Shown one piece after another: positions 44,197 through 54,008 of a DNA stretch of 64,000 bases (the stretch's first letter is position 1; every line of letters starts with the position of its first letter). The stretch spans positions 62,001 to 126,000 of the forward strand of contig NZ_SPHY01000001.1 in NCBI RefSeq assembly GCF_004796535.1, given 5' to 3'. The notes under the pieces are model-generated. The model was not told the DNA's origin, did no database searches, and saw nothing but the letters and a program-made list of their open reading frames with translations. This DNA is from Sphingomonas flavalba (lineage in GTDB: Bacteria > Pseudomonadota > Alphaproteobacteria > Sphingomonadales > Sphingomonadaceae). The translations under genes were made by a program, and so were the position numbers.

Positions 44197-46185
44197 TCAG
44201 GAGGCGACGGACGCCTTCACGCCCCGTGCCTGCACCACCGGCCCCTGCCGCTTGCGCTCGGTGTCGACCCAGTCGACATTGCCGTCGGCCGACGCATATT
44301 CCGGCACCGCCAGCAGCAGCGCGTCCCGCGCCTGCTCGACATTGCCGGCGGCAATCGCCGCCCGGGTCCGCTGGATCACCGGCATCAGCATCTCCCAGGA
44401 CCGGAAAACCTCCGTCGCCTTCATGATCCGGGGGTGGGCGGTCGGCTGCGGATTGTCGCCGATCAGCAATTCCTCGTACAGCTTCTCGCCGGGGCGCAGG
44501 CCGATTTCCCTAATCTCGACGTCACCGGCCGGATGGGCCTTGTCGCGCACGGTCAGACCGGACAGCTCGATCATCCGCCGCGCCAGATCGATGATCCGCA
44601 CCGGCTCGCCCATGTCGAGGACGAAGACCTCGCCGCCCTCGGCCATCGCCCCGGCCTGAATGACCAGCTGCGCCGCCTCCGGAATGGTCATGAAATAGCG
44701 GGTGATCTCCGCATGGGTGACGGTCACCGGCCCCCCATCGCGGATCTGCTGGCGGAACAGCGGCACCACCGACCCGCTCGATCCCAGCACATTGCCGAAC
44801 CGGACCATCGCGAAACGGGTGCCGCCCTGCTCCGCCGCCAGCGCCTGAAGCACCAGCTCGGCGAAACGCTTGGTCGCACCCATCACATTGGTCGGCCGCA
44901 CCGCCTTGTCGGTGCTGATCAGCACGAAATCGTCGACGCCATGCTCGATCGCGGCCAGCGCCACCGTCATCGTGCCAATCACGTTGTTGCGGATGCCCTC
45001 GATCGGGTTGTGCTCGACCAGCGGCACATGCTTGTAGGCGGCGGCGTGGTAGACGGTGTTCGGCCGCCAGGTTTCCATCAGCGCCGCCATCCGGCCGGAA
45101 TCGTCGACCGAGGCGAGCAGCGGCACCAGACGCGGCGGCTGTCCGACCGCGCCAGCCGCTGTGGCGGCGGCAAGGCGCTTCAGCAGGTCGCGGTGGATCG
45201 CATAAAGCGCGAATTCGCTCATTTCGACGAGCAGCAGCACGGACGGCCGCTCGGCGAGAATCTGGCGGCACAGCTCGCTGCCGATCGACCCGCCCGCGCC
45301 GGTGACCAGCACCACCTTGTCGCGGATATTGTAGCGCATCCGTTCCGCGTCCGGCGCTACCGCATCGCGGCCGAGCAGATCGTCGATCTCCAGTTCGCGG
45401 ACATCGCTGGCCAGCACGTCGCCGCGCGCCAGGTCCATCAGGCCGGGCAGCGTCCGCACCCCGACCTGCGCCTTGCGCAGCCGCTCGATGATCGCGTTGC
45501 GGCAGCTGCGCGACGCCGATGGGATCGCCAGCAGGATATCGTTGACCTTCAGCCGTTCGATCACCACCGGCAGCTTCGCCGGATTGTAGATGGTCAGGCC
45601 GTTCAGCGTGCGGTTGTGCAGGCTCTCGTCATCGTCGAGGAAACCGACGACCCGCATTTCGGTGCTGTTGGCAACCGCGCCGAACAACTGGCGCCCGGAC
45701 GAGCCGGCGCCGTAGATCAGCACGTTGTCCCGCCGCCGGCTGCTGTTCAGAATCGCCTGATAGGCGCCGCCCAGCCAATAGGCGGCGACCGCGCGCGTCG
45801 CGCCGACGAACAGCAGCAGCAGCACCGGCTGGATCAGGCCGACGGTGCGCGGCACGCCAGGCGCGCCGACCGCGGTGAACCAGGCGGCATAGAGCAGGCC
45901 GTAGATCGCCACCGCCCGCGCCGCTGCCAGGAAGGCGCGGGTACCTGCGAAGCGGAACACCGTGCGATACAGGCCGGCCATGCTGAAGATCGGAATCGCG
46001 AGCAGGATCGACACGAAAACCGGCAACAGCCGCCCGTCGGACAGCGTTACCCATTCGCCGATGCGCAGGAAATAGGCCAGCCAGACGGTCAGCACGCACA
46101 AGCCGACGTCGACGCTGACGACAATCACGCGCTTCGAAATGCGCGGCAACCCGAGCAACGGGGAAATAGCCTTGTCGAAATTCAT
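44197..46185 (-). CDS. polysaccharide biosynthesis nucleoside-diphosphate-sugar dehydratase (WbpM/CapD-like)
   Basis: The 662-residue protein has four N-terminal membrane helices (about residues 20-150). A CoA-binding-like domain (LIYGAGSSGRQLFGAV) and a FlaA1-type SDR domain follow. The SDR shows VVLVTGAGGSIGSELCRQIL, HAAAYKHVPLVEHNPIEG and STDKAVRPTNVMGATK, where the catalytic Tyr is replaced by Met. These enzymes are C6 dehydratases of UDP-HexNAc at the inner membrane and are required for many O-antigens and capsules. The ATG at 46185 (MNFDKAISPLL) is chosen over 46212. Confidence 0.93.
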   Translation of the reverse strand: MNFDKAISPLLGLPRISKRVIVVSVDVGLCVLTVWLAYFLRIGEWVTLSDGRLLPVFVSILLAIPIFSMAGLYRTVFRFAGTRAFLAAARAVAIYGLLYAAWFTAVGAPGVPRTVGLIQPVLLLLFVGATRAVAAYWLGGAYQAILNSSRRRDNVLIYGAGSSGRQLFGAVANSTEMRVVGFLDDDESLHNRTLNGLTIYNPAKLPVVIERLKVNDILLAIPSASRSCRNAIIERLRKAQVGVRTLPGLMDLARGDVLASDVRELEIDDLLGRDAVAPDAERMRYNIRDKVVLVTGAGGSIGSELCRQILAERPSVLLLVEMSEFALYAIHRDLLKRLAAATAAGAVGQPPRLVPLLASVDDSGRMAALMETWRPNTVYHAAAYKHVPLVEHNPIEGIRNNVIGTMTVALAAIEHGVDDFVLISTDKAVRPTNVMGATKRFAELVLQALAAEQGGTRFAMVRFGNVLGSSGSVVPLFRQQIRDGGPVTVTHAEITRYFMTIPEAAQLVIQAGAMAEGGEVFVLDMGEPVRIIDLARRMIELSGLTVRDKAHPAGDVEIREIGLRPGEKLYEELLIGDNPQPTAHPRIMKATEVFRSWEMLMPVIQRTRAAIAAGNVEQARDALLLAVPEYASADGNVDWVDTERKRQGPVVQARGVKASVAS

Positions 46186-46328
46186 TCCAGACTCCGCGAA
46201 GTGCGCGAACACAACGCCCCCCCGAATACGCCGAGGCCGGCTATGAGCCGGGAAATGCTGTCAGATCAAGCCTTTCGCTGATCAGGTCGGCGTGTTCGAT
46301 GCACATTATGCGCCGATCGCGTTAAATT

Positions 46329-47438
46329 TCATGACACTAGCAGGCCCTGCGCCGCGGCCTGATACAGGCCCCGATAGGCGGCGATCATCATACTTTCGTC
46401 GAAACGATCGGCCGCGACGGCGCGATTGGCGGCGCCAACCGCCCGGCGCAGTCGCCGGTCGGCGAGCAGCGCGGCCAGCGCCCGCGCCAGCGCAGCCTCG
46501 TCGTCGGCGGGGGTTATGAACGGCCGGTTCTCGACCGCGACCATGGCGGCGATGTCGCCCACTGCCGGGGCGACGACCGGCAGGCCGGCGGCCATCGCCT
46601 CGATCAGCGACAGCGGCGCCTGCTCGCTGTCCGACGACAGGGCAAATACGTCGAACAGGCCGATGTGCCGCCACGGCGCGGCGACATGGCCGGGCAGGTG
46701 GACGCGCCCGGCGATCCCCCGCGCCCGTGCCTCGGCCAGGATCGCGCCGCGTTCCGGCCCGTCGCCCAGGATCAGCAGATCGGCATCGCCGCCGGCCGCC
46801 GCGACGGCGCGGACCAGCCGCGGCAGATTCTTGACCGGGCGCAGGCCGGCGACGCTGCCGACCACCGGCCGCCCCCGCCGCCGGACAAAGCCGGGCAGCG
46901 GCTCCGGCCGCTGGATCCGGCTGTCGATCGGGACGCCGTTCTCGATGCGGTGAAGCCGCGCCGCCGGCTGCTTCCACACACTCCGCGCGATCGCCTCCAG
47001 CCGGCGGGATGGCACGACCAGCGCCGCCGCGCCGGGCAGGGCGATGCGGCGGAACAGGTTGCGGCCGCCGTTCAGCCGCACCGCCTCATCGGCGCCGAAG
47101 CCGTCCTCGTGGTGGACGAGCGGCGGGCCACCGAACAGGCGCCGCGCCATCACCGCGTCCATCGCCCCCCAGTTGTAGGTCAGGATCAGGTCGAACCCCG
47201 CCATATAGCCGGCAAGCGCGCGGTAGCGGGCGAGGCCGGGACGGCCGGCGAGTGGCGGCGCGTCGGCGGGGAAGCGCGCGTCGATTCCCGGCGCGATCGC
47301 GGCGCGGGCACCGAGCGCGCCGGGCACCGCGCTGACGATGCTGTGGGTCGCGGAAGCGCCGAATGCATTGATCAGCCGCACGGCGCGCGCTTCCTTTCCG
47401 CCCGGCGCGAAGGTCGAATGGAGATGCAGGATGTGCAC
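46329..47438 (-). CDS. glycosyltransferase family 4
   Basis: The 369-residue GT-B enzyme shows HLHSTFAPGGKEARAVRL at the N-terminus, VGSVAGLRPVKNLPRLVRA at the start of the donor domain, LLILGDGPERGAI and SDSEQAPLSLIEAMAAGLPVV with the E-x7-E. I start it at the GTG at 47438, 10 bp after the stop of the upstream hydrolase; no ATG fits without overlapping that gene extensively. It lies 143 bp before the WbpM/CapD-like gene in a leftward group. Acceptor and donor are unknown. Confidence 0.85.
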   Translation of the reverse strand: MHILHLHSTFAPGGKEARAVRLINAFGASATHSIVSAVPGALGARAAIAPGIDARFPADAPPLAGRPGLARYRALAGYMAGFDLILTYNWGAMDAVMARRLFGGPPLVHHEDGFGADEAVRLNGGRNLFRRIALPGAAALVVPSRRLEAIARSVWKQPAARLHRIENGVPIDSRIQRPEPLPGFVRRRGRPVVGSVAGLRPVKNLPRLVRAVAAAGGDADLLILGDGPERGAILAEARARGIAGRVHLPGHVAAPWRHIGLFDVFALSSDSEQAPLSLIEAMAAGLPVVAPAVGDIAAMVAVENRPFITPADDEAALARALAALLADRRLRRAVGAANRAVAADRFDESMMIAAYRGLYQAAAQGLLVS

Positions 47439-47448
47439 CGCCGCCGCT

Positions 47449-48315
47449 TCAGCGCGCGGCGGCGACGCGGGCAAGCAGCCGATCGACCGCCGCGACCGCA
47501 TCCGGCTCGCCAAGCGCCGGCGCATGGCCGACGGCGGGCACGGTCACCGCCTCGGCCAGCGGCAGCCGCGCGCCCATCCGACCCAGCGTCTCTGCGCTCA
47601 GCACGTCGGACAGCGCGCCGCGCAGCAGCAGCGCCGGTGTCCCTGCCAGCCGGTCGAGCGCCGGCCACAGGTCGATACCGCCGTCGCCACCGGGGGCGCG
47701 GAACGGCTCGGCGATCTTCTGGTCATAGTCGAGGACGACGCGCCCGGCCGCGTTCAGCCGGTAGAGCCGCTTGGCCATCACCAGCCAGTCGGGCAGGCGA
47801 TAGCCGGGGTAGATCGCGGCGTTCGCCTCCGCCACCGCCCGCGCCGCGTGCAGCCAGGTCGGGAACGACCCGCCCTTGCCGACCTGGGCGCGGATGCGGG
47901 CAAGGCCGGTGGCGTCGATGTCCGGGCCGATGTCGTTCAGGACCACCCCGACCATCGTCTCGCGCGCGGCGGCGGCGAGCAGCATCGCCACCAGCCCGCC
48001 GAGCGAGGTGCCGATCGCGACGAAGCGGGCGATGCCCAACTCGCCGAGCAGCGCCTCGACATCCTGCACATAGGTCAGCGGCACGTAGGACATCGGGTCC
48101 TTGGCATAGGCACTGTCGCCCCGGCCCCGGAAATCAACGGCGATCACCCGCCAGTCCGGCGCCAGCCGCTCGGCCAGTTCCTCGAAATCGCGAGCGTTGC
48201 GGGTCAGGCCGGGCAGGCACAGCAGCGGCGGCAGCCCGGTGCCGCCGGCATAGTCGCGGTAGTGGAGCCGCAAGCCGTCGTTCGACCACCAGTATCCGTC
48301 GACGAAATCGGCCAT
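47449..48315 (-). CDS. alpha/beta hydrolase
   Basis: The 288-residue protein has the classic fold. The oxyanion loop is LLCLPGLTRNARDFEELA, the nucleophile elbow GTSLGGLVAM (Ser near 102), a candidate acid lies in the strand LLLRGALSDVLSAE (near 228), and the histidine is in PAVGHAPALGEP. DFRGRGDSAY is typical of this group. The substrate is unknown. The ATG at 48315 (MADFVDGYWW) is used; it is back to back with selO. Confidence 0.87.
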   Translation of the reverse strand: MADFVDGYWWSNDGLRLHYRDYAGGTGLPPLLCLPGLTRNARDFEELAERLAPDWRVIAVDFRGRGDSAYAKDPMSYVPLTYVQDVEALLGELGIARFVAIGTSLGGLVAMLLAAAARETMVGVVLNDIGPDIDATGLARIRAQVGKGGSFPTWLHAARAVAEANAAIYPGYRLPDWLVMAKRLYRLNAAGRVVLDYDQKIAEPFRAPGGDGGIDLWPALDRLAGTPALLLRGALSDVLSAETLGRMGARLPLAEAVTVPAVGHAPALGEPDAVAAVDRLLARVAAAR

Positions 48316-48352
48316 GCTTGCGTCCCTTGCCAAGGCCACCCCATATCGCCGC

Positions 48353-49747
48353 ATGGTTCCTCCCCCGCAAGCCTGTCGCCCCGACACGCCGATCACCGCG
48401 CTCGGCGCGCTGATCGCGGTGCCGGTCGCCGCCGCCGCCTTCCCGGAAACGGTGCTGCGCTACCGCAACGACCGGGCGGCGGCGGAGGTCGGGCTGGACG
48501 GGCTGGACGACGCGGCATGGACCGCTCATTTTGGCCGCTTCGCGCCGCTGCCCGGCAACCTGCCGCAACCGCTGGCGCTCAAATATCACGGCCATCAGTT
48601 CCGCATCTACAACCCGCAGTTGGGCGACGGGCGCGGCTTCCTGTTCGCCCAGCTTCGCGACCGCGCCGGTCGGCTGATGGACCTTGGCACCAAGGGGTCC
48701 GGCCAGACCCCTTACAGCCGCTTCGGCGACGGCCGGCTGACCCTGAAAGGCGCGGTGCGCGAAATACTGGCGGCGGAAATGCTGGAGGCGCTTGGCGTCC
48801 ACACCTCGCGCGCGCTGTCGGTGATCGAGACCGGCGAACAACTGACCCGCAACGACGAGCCGTCGCCGACCCGTTCGGCGGTGCTCGTCCGGCTCAGCCA
48901 CGGCCATATCCGCATCGGCAGCTTCCAGCGCCTCGCCCATGGCGGCGACACGGACGGGCTCAGCCGCCTCGCCGCCTATGCGCTGGAACAGTATTATGGC
49001 GAGGAAGCGGGCGACGACGCCCCGGCACGGCTGCTCGGCCATGTCGCCGCCGGCGCCGCCCGGCTTGCCGCCAGCTACATCGCCGCCGGCTTCGTCCACG
49101 GCGTGCTGAACAGCGACAATATCAACATCACCGCCGAAAGCTTCGACTACGGCCCGTGGCGCTTCGCGCCGCACTTCGATCCGCAGTTCACCGCCGCCTA
49201 TTTCGACCATGCCGGCCTCTACGCCTTCGGCCGCCAGCCGGAGGCGATCCAGTGGGATGTCGTCCAGCTCGCGATCGCGCTCAGCCCGGTGGCCGACCGC
49301 GACGCGCTGGTCGCCGCGCTGGAACGCTTTCCCGCCGCCTATGACGCAGCGCTGGCCGAACGGATGCTGTGGCGGCTGGGCGTCGTCCAGCAAGGTGCGG
49401 CGGCCGACGGCGCGCTGGTGCTGGCGCTGGAACAGGCGCTGATCGACAGCGGCGTACCGATCGACCGCTTCTTCTTCGACTGGTCCGGCGGCACCCTGCG
49501 CGATCGCGAGCGCGCGCCCGCTTATGCCGGCGACGCCTTCGCCGATTTCCGCGCGCTGATCGCCTGCTACCGCCCCGCGCGCGGCCATACCCACCCCTAC
49601 TGGCGGGGTGAACCCTGTTCGATGCTGATCGACGAGGTCGAGGCGCTCTGGGCGCCGATCGCGAAGGCCGACGACTGGACCGCCTTTTACGCCAAGATCG
49701 CCGCCGTCCGGGCCATGGGCGAGGCATTGACCGGCGCTGCCAAATGA
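48353..49747 (+). CDS. selO: protein adenylyltransferase SelO (YdiU family)
   Basis: SelO pseudokinases transfer AMP to protein Ser, Thr or Tyr and are linked to redox stress. The 464-residue protein shows HGHQFRIYNPQLGDGRGFLF, LGTKGSGQTPYSRFGDGRL, LKGAVREILAAEML and HGVLNSDNINI with the metal-binding Asn and Asp. The ATG at 48353 is chosen because 48314 would overlap the divergent hydrolase start. A C-terminal selenocysteine or Cys motif, seen in animal SelO, is absent. Confidence 0.92.
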   Translation: MVPPPQACRPDTPITALGALIAVPVAAAAFPETVLRYRNDRAAAEVGLDGLDDAAWTAHFGRFAPLPGNLPQPLALKYHGHQFRIYNPQLGDGRGFLFAQLRDRAGRLMDLGTKGSGQTPYSRFGDGRLTLKGAVREILAAEMLEALGVHTSRALSVIETGEQLTRNDEPSPTRSAVLVRLSHGHIRIGSFQRLAHGGDTDGLSRLAAYALEQYYGEEAGDDAPARLLGHVAAGAARLAASYIAAGFVHGVLNSDNINITAESFDYGPWRFAPHFDPQFTAAYFDHAGLYAFGRQPEAIQWDVVQLAIALSPVADRDALVAALERFPAAYDAALAERMLWRLGVVQQGAAADGALVLALEQALIDSGVPIDRFFFDWSGGTLRDRERAPAYAGDAFADFRALIACYRPARGHTHPYWRGEPCSMLIDEVEALWAPIAKADDWTAFYAKIAAVRAMGEALTGAAK

Positions 49748-49778
49748 TGTGGAGCGTTTCTTGAAGGAATGGGAGCGT

Positions 49779-51191
49779 ATGGCGGCTGACATCATTTCGA
49801 CTGAACCGGCGACCGGCGCGACCGTGTGGCAGGCCCCAGCCAGCGACGTCGATGCGGAGGTCGCCGCCGCTCGCGCCGCCTGGGCCGGCTGGGCATCGCA
49901 ATCGCTGGCCTTCCGCACCGAGGCGCTGCGCCGCTTCGCCAACGTCGTGCGCGGCCGGCACGAGGCGCTGGCCGACCTGATCGCGCGCGAGACCGGCAAG
50001 CCGCTGTGGGAAGCCCGCACCGAAGTGGATTCGGTGGTCAACAAGGTCGACATCTCGGTCGCCGCCTATGCGGAACGCACCGCCCAGCGCCGGATGGAAG
50101 GCGCGCTCGGCGGCCGCACCGCGCTGCGCCACAAGCCGCACGGCGTGCTGGCGGTGCTCGGCCCCTACAACTTCCCGGCCCACCTGCCCAACGGCCACAT
50201 CATCCCGGCCCTGCTCGCCGGCAACGCGGTGGTGTTCAAGCCGTCCGAAAAGACGCCGGCGGTCGGGCGGATGCTGGTCGAATGTTACCATGCCGCCGGG
50301 GTGCCGGAAGGGGCGGTACGCCTCGTCGTCGGCGGGCCGGACGCCGGCCGGGCGCTCGCCGGCCACCGCGCCATCGACGGGCTGCTGTTCACCGGATCGG
50401 CGCGCGCCGGCCTCTCCCTCCACCGCCAGTTCGCCGACACGCCGGAAAGGATCCTGGCGCTGGAGATGGGCGGCAACAACCCGCTGGTGGTGTGGGACAC
50501 CGTCGACATCCATTCGGCGGCGGTGCTGGTCATCCAGTCCGCCTTCCTGTCGGCCGGGCAGCGCTGCACCGCCGCGCGGCGGCTGATCGTGCGCGACGGC
50601 GCGCATGAACCGCTGCTCGCCGAGGTGGTCAAGCTGACCGACCGGCTGATCATCGGCGAACCGCACAGCGACCCGGCGCCCTATCTCGGCCCGGTGATCG
50701 ACAACGCCGCCGCCGACACGCTGACCGAGGCATTTCTCGACCTGATGATGAAGGGCGGCCGCCCGATCAAGCACCTCGAACGGCCGATCGACGGCCGGCC
50801 ATTCCTGAAACCGGCGATCATCGACGTGACCGACGTCGCCGACCGGCCCGACGAGGAAATGTTCGGCCCGGTTCTGCAAATGATCCGCGTGCCCGACTTC
50901 GAAGCGGCGCTGGCCGAAGCAAACAACACCCGCTACGGCCTCAGCGCCTCGCTGGTCGGCGGCTCGCCGCAGCTTTACGACCAGTTCTGGGCCAATGTCC
51001 GCGCCGGCATCGTCAACTGGAACCGGCCGACCAACGGCGCCTCCTCCTCCGCCCCGTTCGGCGGCATCGGCCTGTCCGGCAACCACCGGCCAAGCGCCTA
51101 TTACGCCGCCGATTATTGCGCCTATCCGGTCGTGTCGTCGGAGGCGGAACAGCCGCGCGCGTCGCTCGGCATCGGCCTGCGAGACGGCTGA
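49779..51191 (+). CDS. astD: succinylglutamate-semialdehyde dehydrogenase
   Basis: The 470-residue aldehyde dehydrogenase shows LGPYNFPAHLPNGHIIPALL (AstD-type), VFKPSEKTPAV, the catalytic Glu in ILALEMGGNNPLVVW and the catalytic Cys in SAGQRCTAARRLIV. AstD oxidises N-succinylglutamate 5-semialdehyde in the arginine succinyltransferase pathway. The astA, astB, astC and astE genes are not in the window. The ATG at 49779 is preceded by GGGAGCGT; a GTG-type start upstream is less likely. It follows selO by 31 bp. Confidence 0.88.
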   Translation: MAADIISTEPATGATVWQAPASDVDAEVAAARAAWAGWASQSLAFRTEALRRFANVVRGRHEALADLIARETGKPLWEARTEVDSVVNKVDISVAAYAERTAQRRMEGALGGRTALRHKPHGVLAVLGPYNFPAHLPNGHIIPALLAGNAVVFKPSEKTPAVGRMLVECYHAAGVPEGAVRLVVGGPDAGRALAGHRAIDGLLFTGSARAGLSLHRQFADTPERILALEMGGNNPLVVWDTVDIHSAAVLVIQSAFLSAGQRCTAARRLIVRDGAHEPLLAEVVKLTDRLIIGEPHSDPAPYLGPVIDNAAADTLTEAFLDLMMKGGRPIKHLERPIDGRPFLKPAIIDVTDVADRPDEEMFGPVLQMIRVPDFEAALAEANNTRYGLSASLVGGSPQLYDQFWANVRAGIVNWNRPTNGASSSAPFGGIGLSGNHRPSAYYAADYCAYPVVSSEAEQPRASLGIGLRDG

Positions 51192-51288
51192 GCCGCATTC
51201 TCTTTCTCTTGGCTTGAGAAAGAGCAGCTAAACCCCCCGCAAACAAATGCGGTTTGAGCTTTTGCGCCGGTCGCAGCATTGCCCGGCC

Positions 51289-52047
51289 ATGAGTGGAACT
51301 GTTCATCTGGTCGGGGCCGGCCCCGGCGATCCGGACCTGCTGACGCTGCGGGCGGCGCGCCTGCTCGGCGAAGCGGATGTCGTCGTCCATGACGGGCTGG
51401 TCGATCCGCGCATCCTGGCGCTGAGCGCGGCGCAGCTGGTGTCGGTCGCCAAGGCGCGCAGTCGCCACACCATGACGCAGGAGGCGATCAACGCCCTGCT
51501 GGTGGCGGAGGCGCGGGCCGGGCGGCGTGTCGTCCGGCTGAAGGGCGGCGATCCGTTCATCTTCGGCCGCGGCGGCGAGGAGGTCGAGGCCTGCCGCGCC
51601 GCCGGCGTGCCGGTAGAGGTCGTCCCCGGCATCTCGGCGGCGCTCGGCTGCGCGGCGGAGGCGCTGCTGCCGCTGACCCACCGCGACGCGGCGAGCGCGG
51701 TCAGCTTCGTCGCCGGCCAGTGCAAGGGCCTGTCGGAACAGAACTGGGCGGGGCTTGCCGGCCGCGGCCGCACCCTGGTCATCTACATGGGGGTCGCCAC
51801 CGCCGCCGCCATCGCCGACAAGCTGATGATGGACGGCGTGGCGCCGGCGATGCCGGTCGTCGTCCTCGAAAAGGGCGGCCGGCCGGATTTCCGGGCGCTG
51901 CGCACCCTGCTCGCCGACCTGGGCGGCATGGTCGCGCGCGAACGGGTGGTCAGCCCGGCGATCATCGTCGTCGGCCAGGTCGCGGCCCGCGCCGATGCCG
52001 ATGATCGGCTGCGCTCGCTCGCCCGCCGGGCGGAGGCGCTGGCATGA
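51289..52047 (+). CDS. cobA: uroporphyrinogen-III C-methyltransferase
   Basis: The 252-residue SUMT makes precorrin-2 for siroheme, the cofactor of the sulfite reductase encoded two genes downstream. Motifs are HLVGAGPGDPDLLTLRA, VHDGLVDPRIL, RLKGGDPFIFGRGGEEVEA and VVPGISAALGCAA. The product lacks the CysG N-terminal oxidase and chelatase domain, so those steps must come from another gene. The ATG at 51289 (MSGTVHLVG) is used. Its TGA overlaps the next start (ATGA). Confidence 0.93.
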   Translation: MSGTVHLVGAGPGDPDLLTLRAARLLGEADVVVHDGLVDPRILALSAAQLVSVAKARSRHTMTQEAINALLVAEARAGRRVVRLKGGDPFIFGRGGEEVEACRAAGVPVEVVPGISAALGCAAEALLPLTHRDAASAVSFVAGQCKGLSEQNWAGLAGRGRTLVIYMGVATAAAIADKLMMDGVAPAMPVVVLEKGGRPDFRALRTLLADLGGMVARERVVSPAIIVVGQVAARADADDRLRSLARRAEALA

Positions 52048-52340
52048 AGCTGCTGACCGGCAACGACCTGAAAAGCGGCGCGGTCACCTGGTGGACCGGG
52101 CAGGACTGGTCGCTCCATGTCGAGGATGCGGTCGACGTCGGCGAGCACGGCGAACCGATCCTGGCGCGCGAGGAAGCGCTGCGCCGGGTCAACACGCCGG
52201 CGATCATCGACGCGGTGGCGACGCCGGACGGCCCGCGCCCCGCCCATATCAAACACCGTATCCGCGCGCTCGGCCCGACCGTGCGCCCCGACCTGACCCT
52301 GAAGCCAGCCGATCCCGACGCCGGCGGCTGGGTGATCTGA
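52044..52340 (+). CDS. DUF2849 domain protein of the sulfite reductase operon
   Basis: The 98-residue protein starts MKLLTGNDLKSGAVTWWTG and contains HVEDAVDVGEHGEPILAREE and HIKHRIRALGPTVRPDL. This is the pattern of the DUF2849 family found between cobA/cysG and cysI in alphaproteobacteria. It has no signal or membrane segment and no cysteines. Its function is not established; the context points to sulfite reductase maturation or siroheme handling, which is inference. It overlaps cobA by 4 bp. Confidence 0.8.
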   Translation: MKLLTGNDLKSGAVTWWTGQDWSLHVEDAVDVGEHGEPILAREEALRRVNTPAIIDAVATPDGPRPAHIKHRIRALGPTVRPDLTLKPADPDAGGWVI

Positions 52341-52364
52341 TGGCCGCGTAGCAGGAGCCGTATC

Positions 52365-54008
52365 GTGTACAAATATGACCGCTTCGACCAGGAGATCGTC
52401 GATGCCCGCGTCGACGAGTTCCGCGACCAGACCCGCCGCCGCATCGCCGGCGAACTGAGCGAGGACCAGTTCAAGCCGCTCAGGCTGAAGAACGGCCTCT
52501 ATCTGCAGCTCCACGCCTATATGCTGCGCGTCGCCGTGCCCTATGGCATGATGTCCGGGCGGCAGCTCCGCATGCTCGGCCATATCGCGCGCACCTACAG
52601 CCGCGACTACGGCCATTTCACCACCCGCCAGAACATGCAGTTCCACTGGATCAAGCTGGAACAGGCGCCGGACATCCTGGCGGAACTGGCGACGGTGGAA
52701 ATGCACGCCATCCAGACCAGCGGCGAGAGCATCCGCAACATCTCGTCGGATCATTTCGCCGGTGCCGCCGCCGACGAGATCGCCGATCCCCGGCCCTGGG
52801 CGGAACTGATCCGCCAGTGGACGACCTTCCACCCGGAATTCAGCTACTTCCCGCGCAAGTTCAAGATCGCGCTGACCGCGTCGGACAACGACCGCGTCGC
52901 CGCGCTGTCGCACGACATCGCGCTGAAACTGGTGCCGGGGCCGGACGGCGAAATCGGCTTTTGCGTGCATGTCGGCGGCGGCATGGGCCGCACCCCGTTC
53001 ATTGCCAAGCTGGTCCGCCCCTATCTGCCGCCGCAGCACCTGCTCAGCTACATCGCGGCGATCATGCGGGTGTGGAACCGCTACGGCCGGCGCGACAACA
53101 TCCACAAGGCGCGGATCAAGATCCTCGTCCACGATCTCGGCGCGGAGGAATTCACCCGCCAGGTCGAGGAGGAATGGCAGTTGATGCTGCCGACCGAGCC
53201 GCCCTTCCCGCAGGCGGAGCTTGACCGTATCGCCGTCCAGTTCGCGCCGCCGCCGTTCGAAACCGGCCTTGCCGACACGATCGACCCGGCGGCGGCCGCC
53301 GATCCGGCCTTCGCCCGCTGGCTGACGCATAACGTCCACGCCCACCGCCAGCCCGGCTATGCGATCGTCACCGTCAGCCTGAAGCCGCCCGGCGGCATCC
53401 CCGGCGACATCACCGCCGACCAGCTCGAGCTGCTCGCCGACCTCGCCGAACGCTATGCGTTCGACGAACTGCGCTCGACCCACGCGCAGAATGTCGTGCT
53501 GCCGCATGTCCGCAAGGCCGATCTCCACGCGCTGTGGCAGGCGCTCGACGCGGCCGGCCTCGCCACCGCCAATGTCGATCTGGTCAGCGACATCATCGTC
53601 TGCCCCGGTCTCGACTATTGCAGCCTCGCCAACGCCCGCTCGATCCCGGTCGCGCAGAAGATCGCCGACCGCTTCGCCGACTATGACCGGCAAAAGGACC
53701 TGGGCGAGCTGAAGATCAAGATCAGCGGCTGCATCAACGCCTGCGGCCACCACCATGTCGGCCATATCGGCATTCTCGGCGTCGACCGGAAGGGGACGGA
53801 GAACTACCAGCTTCTGCTCGGCGGGTCGGGCGCGGAGGATGCGGCGCTCGCCAAGATCACCGGCCCCGGCTTCGACGAGGACGGTGTCGTCGATGCGGTC
53901 GAACGGACGATCGAGCGCTACCGCCAGTTGCGGACGGAGGGCGAACGCTTCCTCGACACCTACCGCCGCGTCGGCTTCGAACCGTTCAAGGAGGCGATCT
54001 ATGGATAA
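52365..54008 (+). CDS. cysI: nitrite/sulfite reductase, sulfite reductase beta-type
   Basis: This siroheme and [4Fe-4S] enzyme reduces sulfite to sulfide. The 547-residue product shows the duplicated ferredoxin-like and siroheme domains. Motifs include TRQNMQFHWIKL near residue 90, SGESIRNISSDHFAG, RPWAELIRQWTTFHPEFSYF and the cluster ligands CPGLDYC (440s) and GCINACGHHH (480s). There is no cysJ flavoprotein next to it, so electrons may come from ferredoxin or another donor. The start is GTG at 52365 with AGGAG upstream. It overlaps the next gene by 8 bp. Confidence 0.94.
   Translation: MYKYDRFDQEIVDARVDEFRDQTRRRIAGELSEDQFKPLRLKNGLYLQLHAYMLRVAVPYGMMSGRQLRMLGHIARTYSRDYGHFTTRQNMQFHWIKLEQAPDILAELATVEMHAIQTSGESIRNISSDHFAGAAADEIADPRPWAELIRQWTTFHPEFSYFPRKFKIALTASDNDRVAALSHDIALKLVPGPDGEIGFCVHVGGGMGRTPFIAKLVRPYLPPQHLLSYIAAIMRVWNRYGRRDNIHKARIKILVHDLGAEEFTRQVEEEWQLMLPTEPPFPQAELDRIAVQFAPPPFETGLADTIDPAAAADPAFARWLTHNVHAHRQPGYAIVTVSLKPPGGIPGDITADQLELLADLAERYAFDELRSTHAQNVVLPHVRKADLHALWQALDAAGLATANVDLVSDIIVCPGLDYCSLANARSIPVAQKIADRFADYDRQKDLGELKIKISGCINACGHHHVGHIGILGVDRKGTENYQLLLGGSGAEDAALAKITGPGFDEDGVVDAVERTIERYRQLRTEGERFLDTYRRVGFEPFKEAIYG

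Noticed and set aside
48314-48353. SelO start at 48314
   Set aside because: It would overlap the divergent hydrolase start at 48315 and adds residues unlike the family, so 48353 is preferred.
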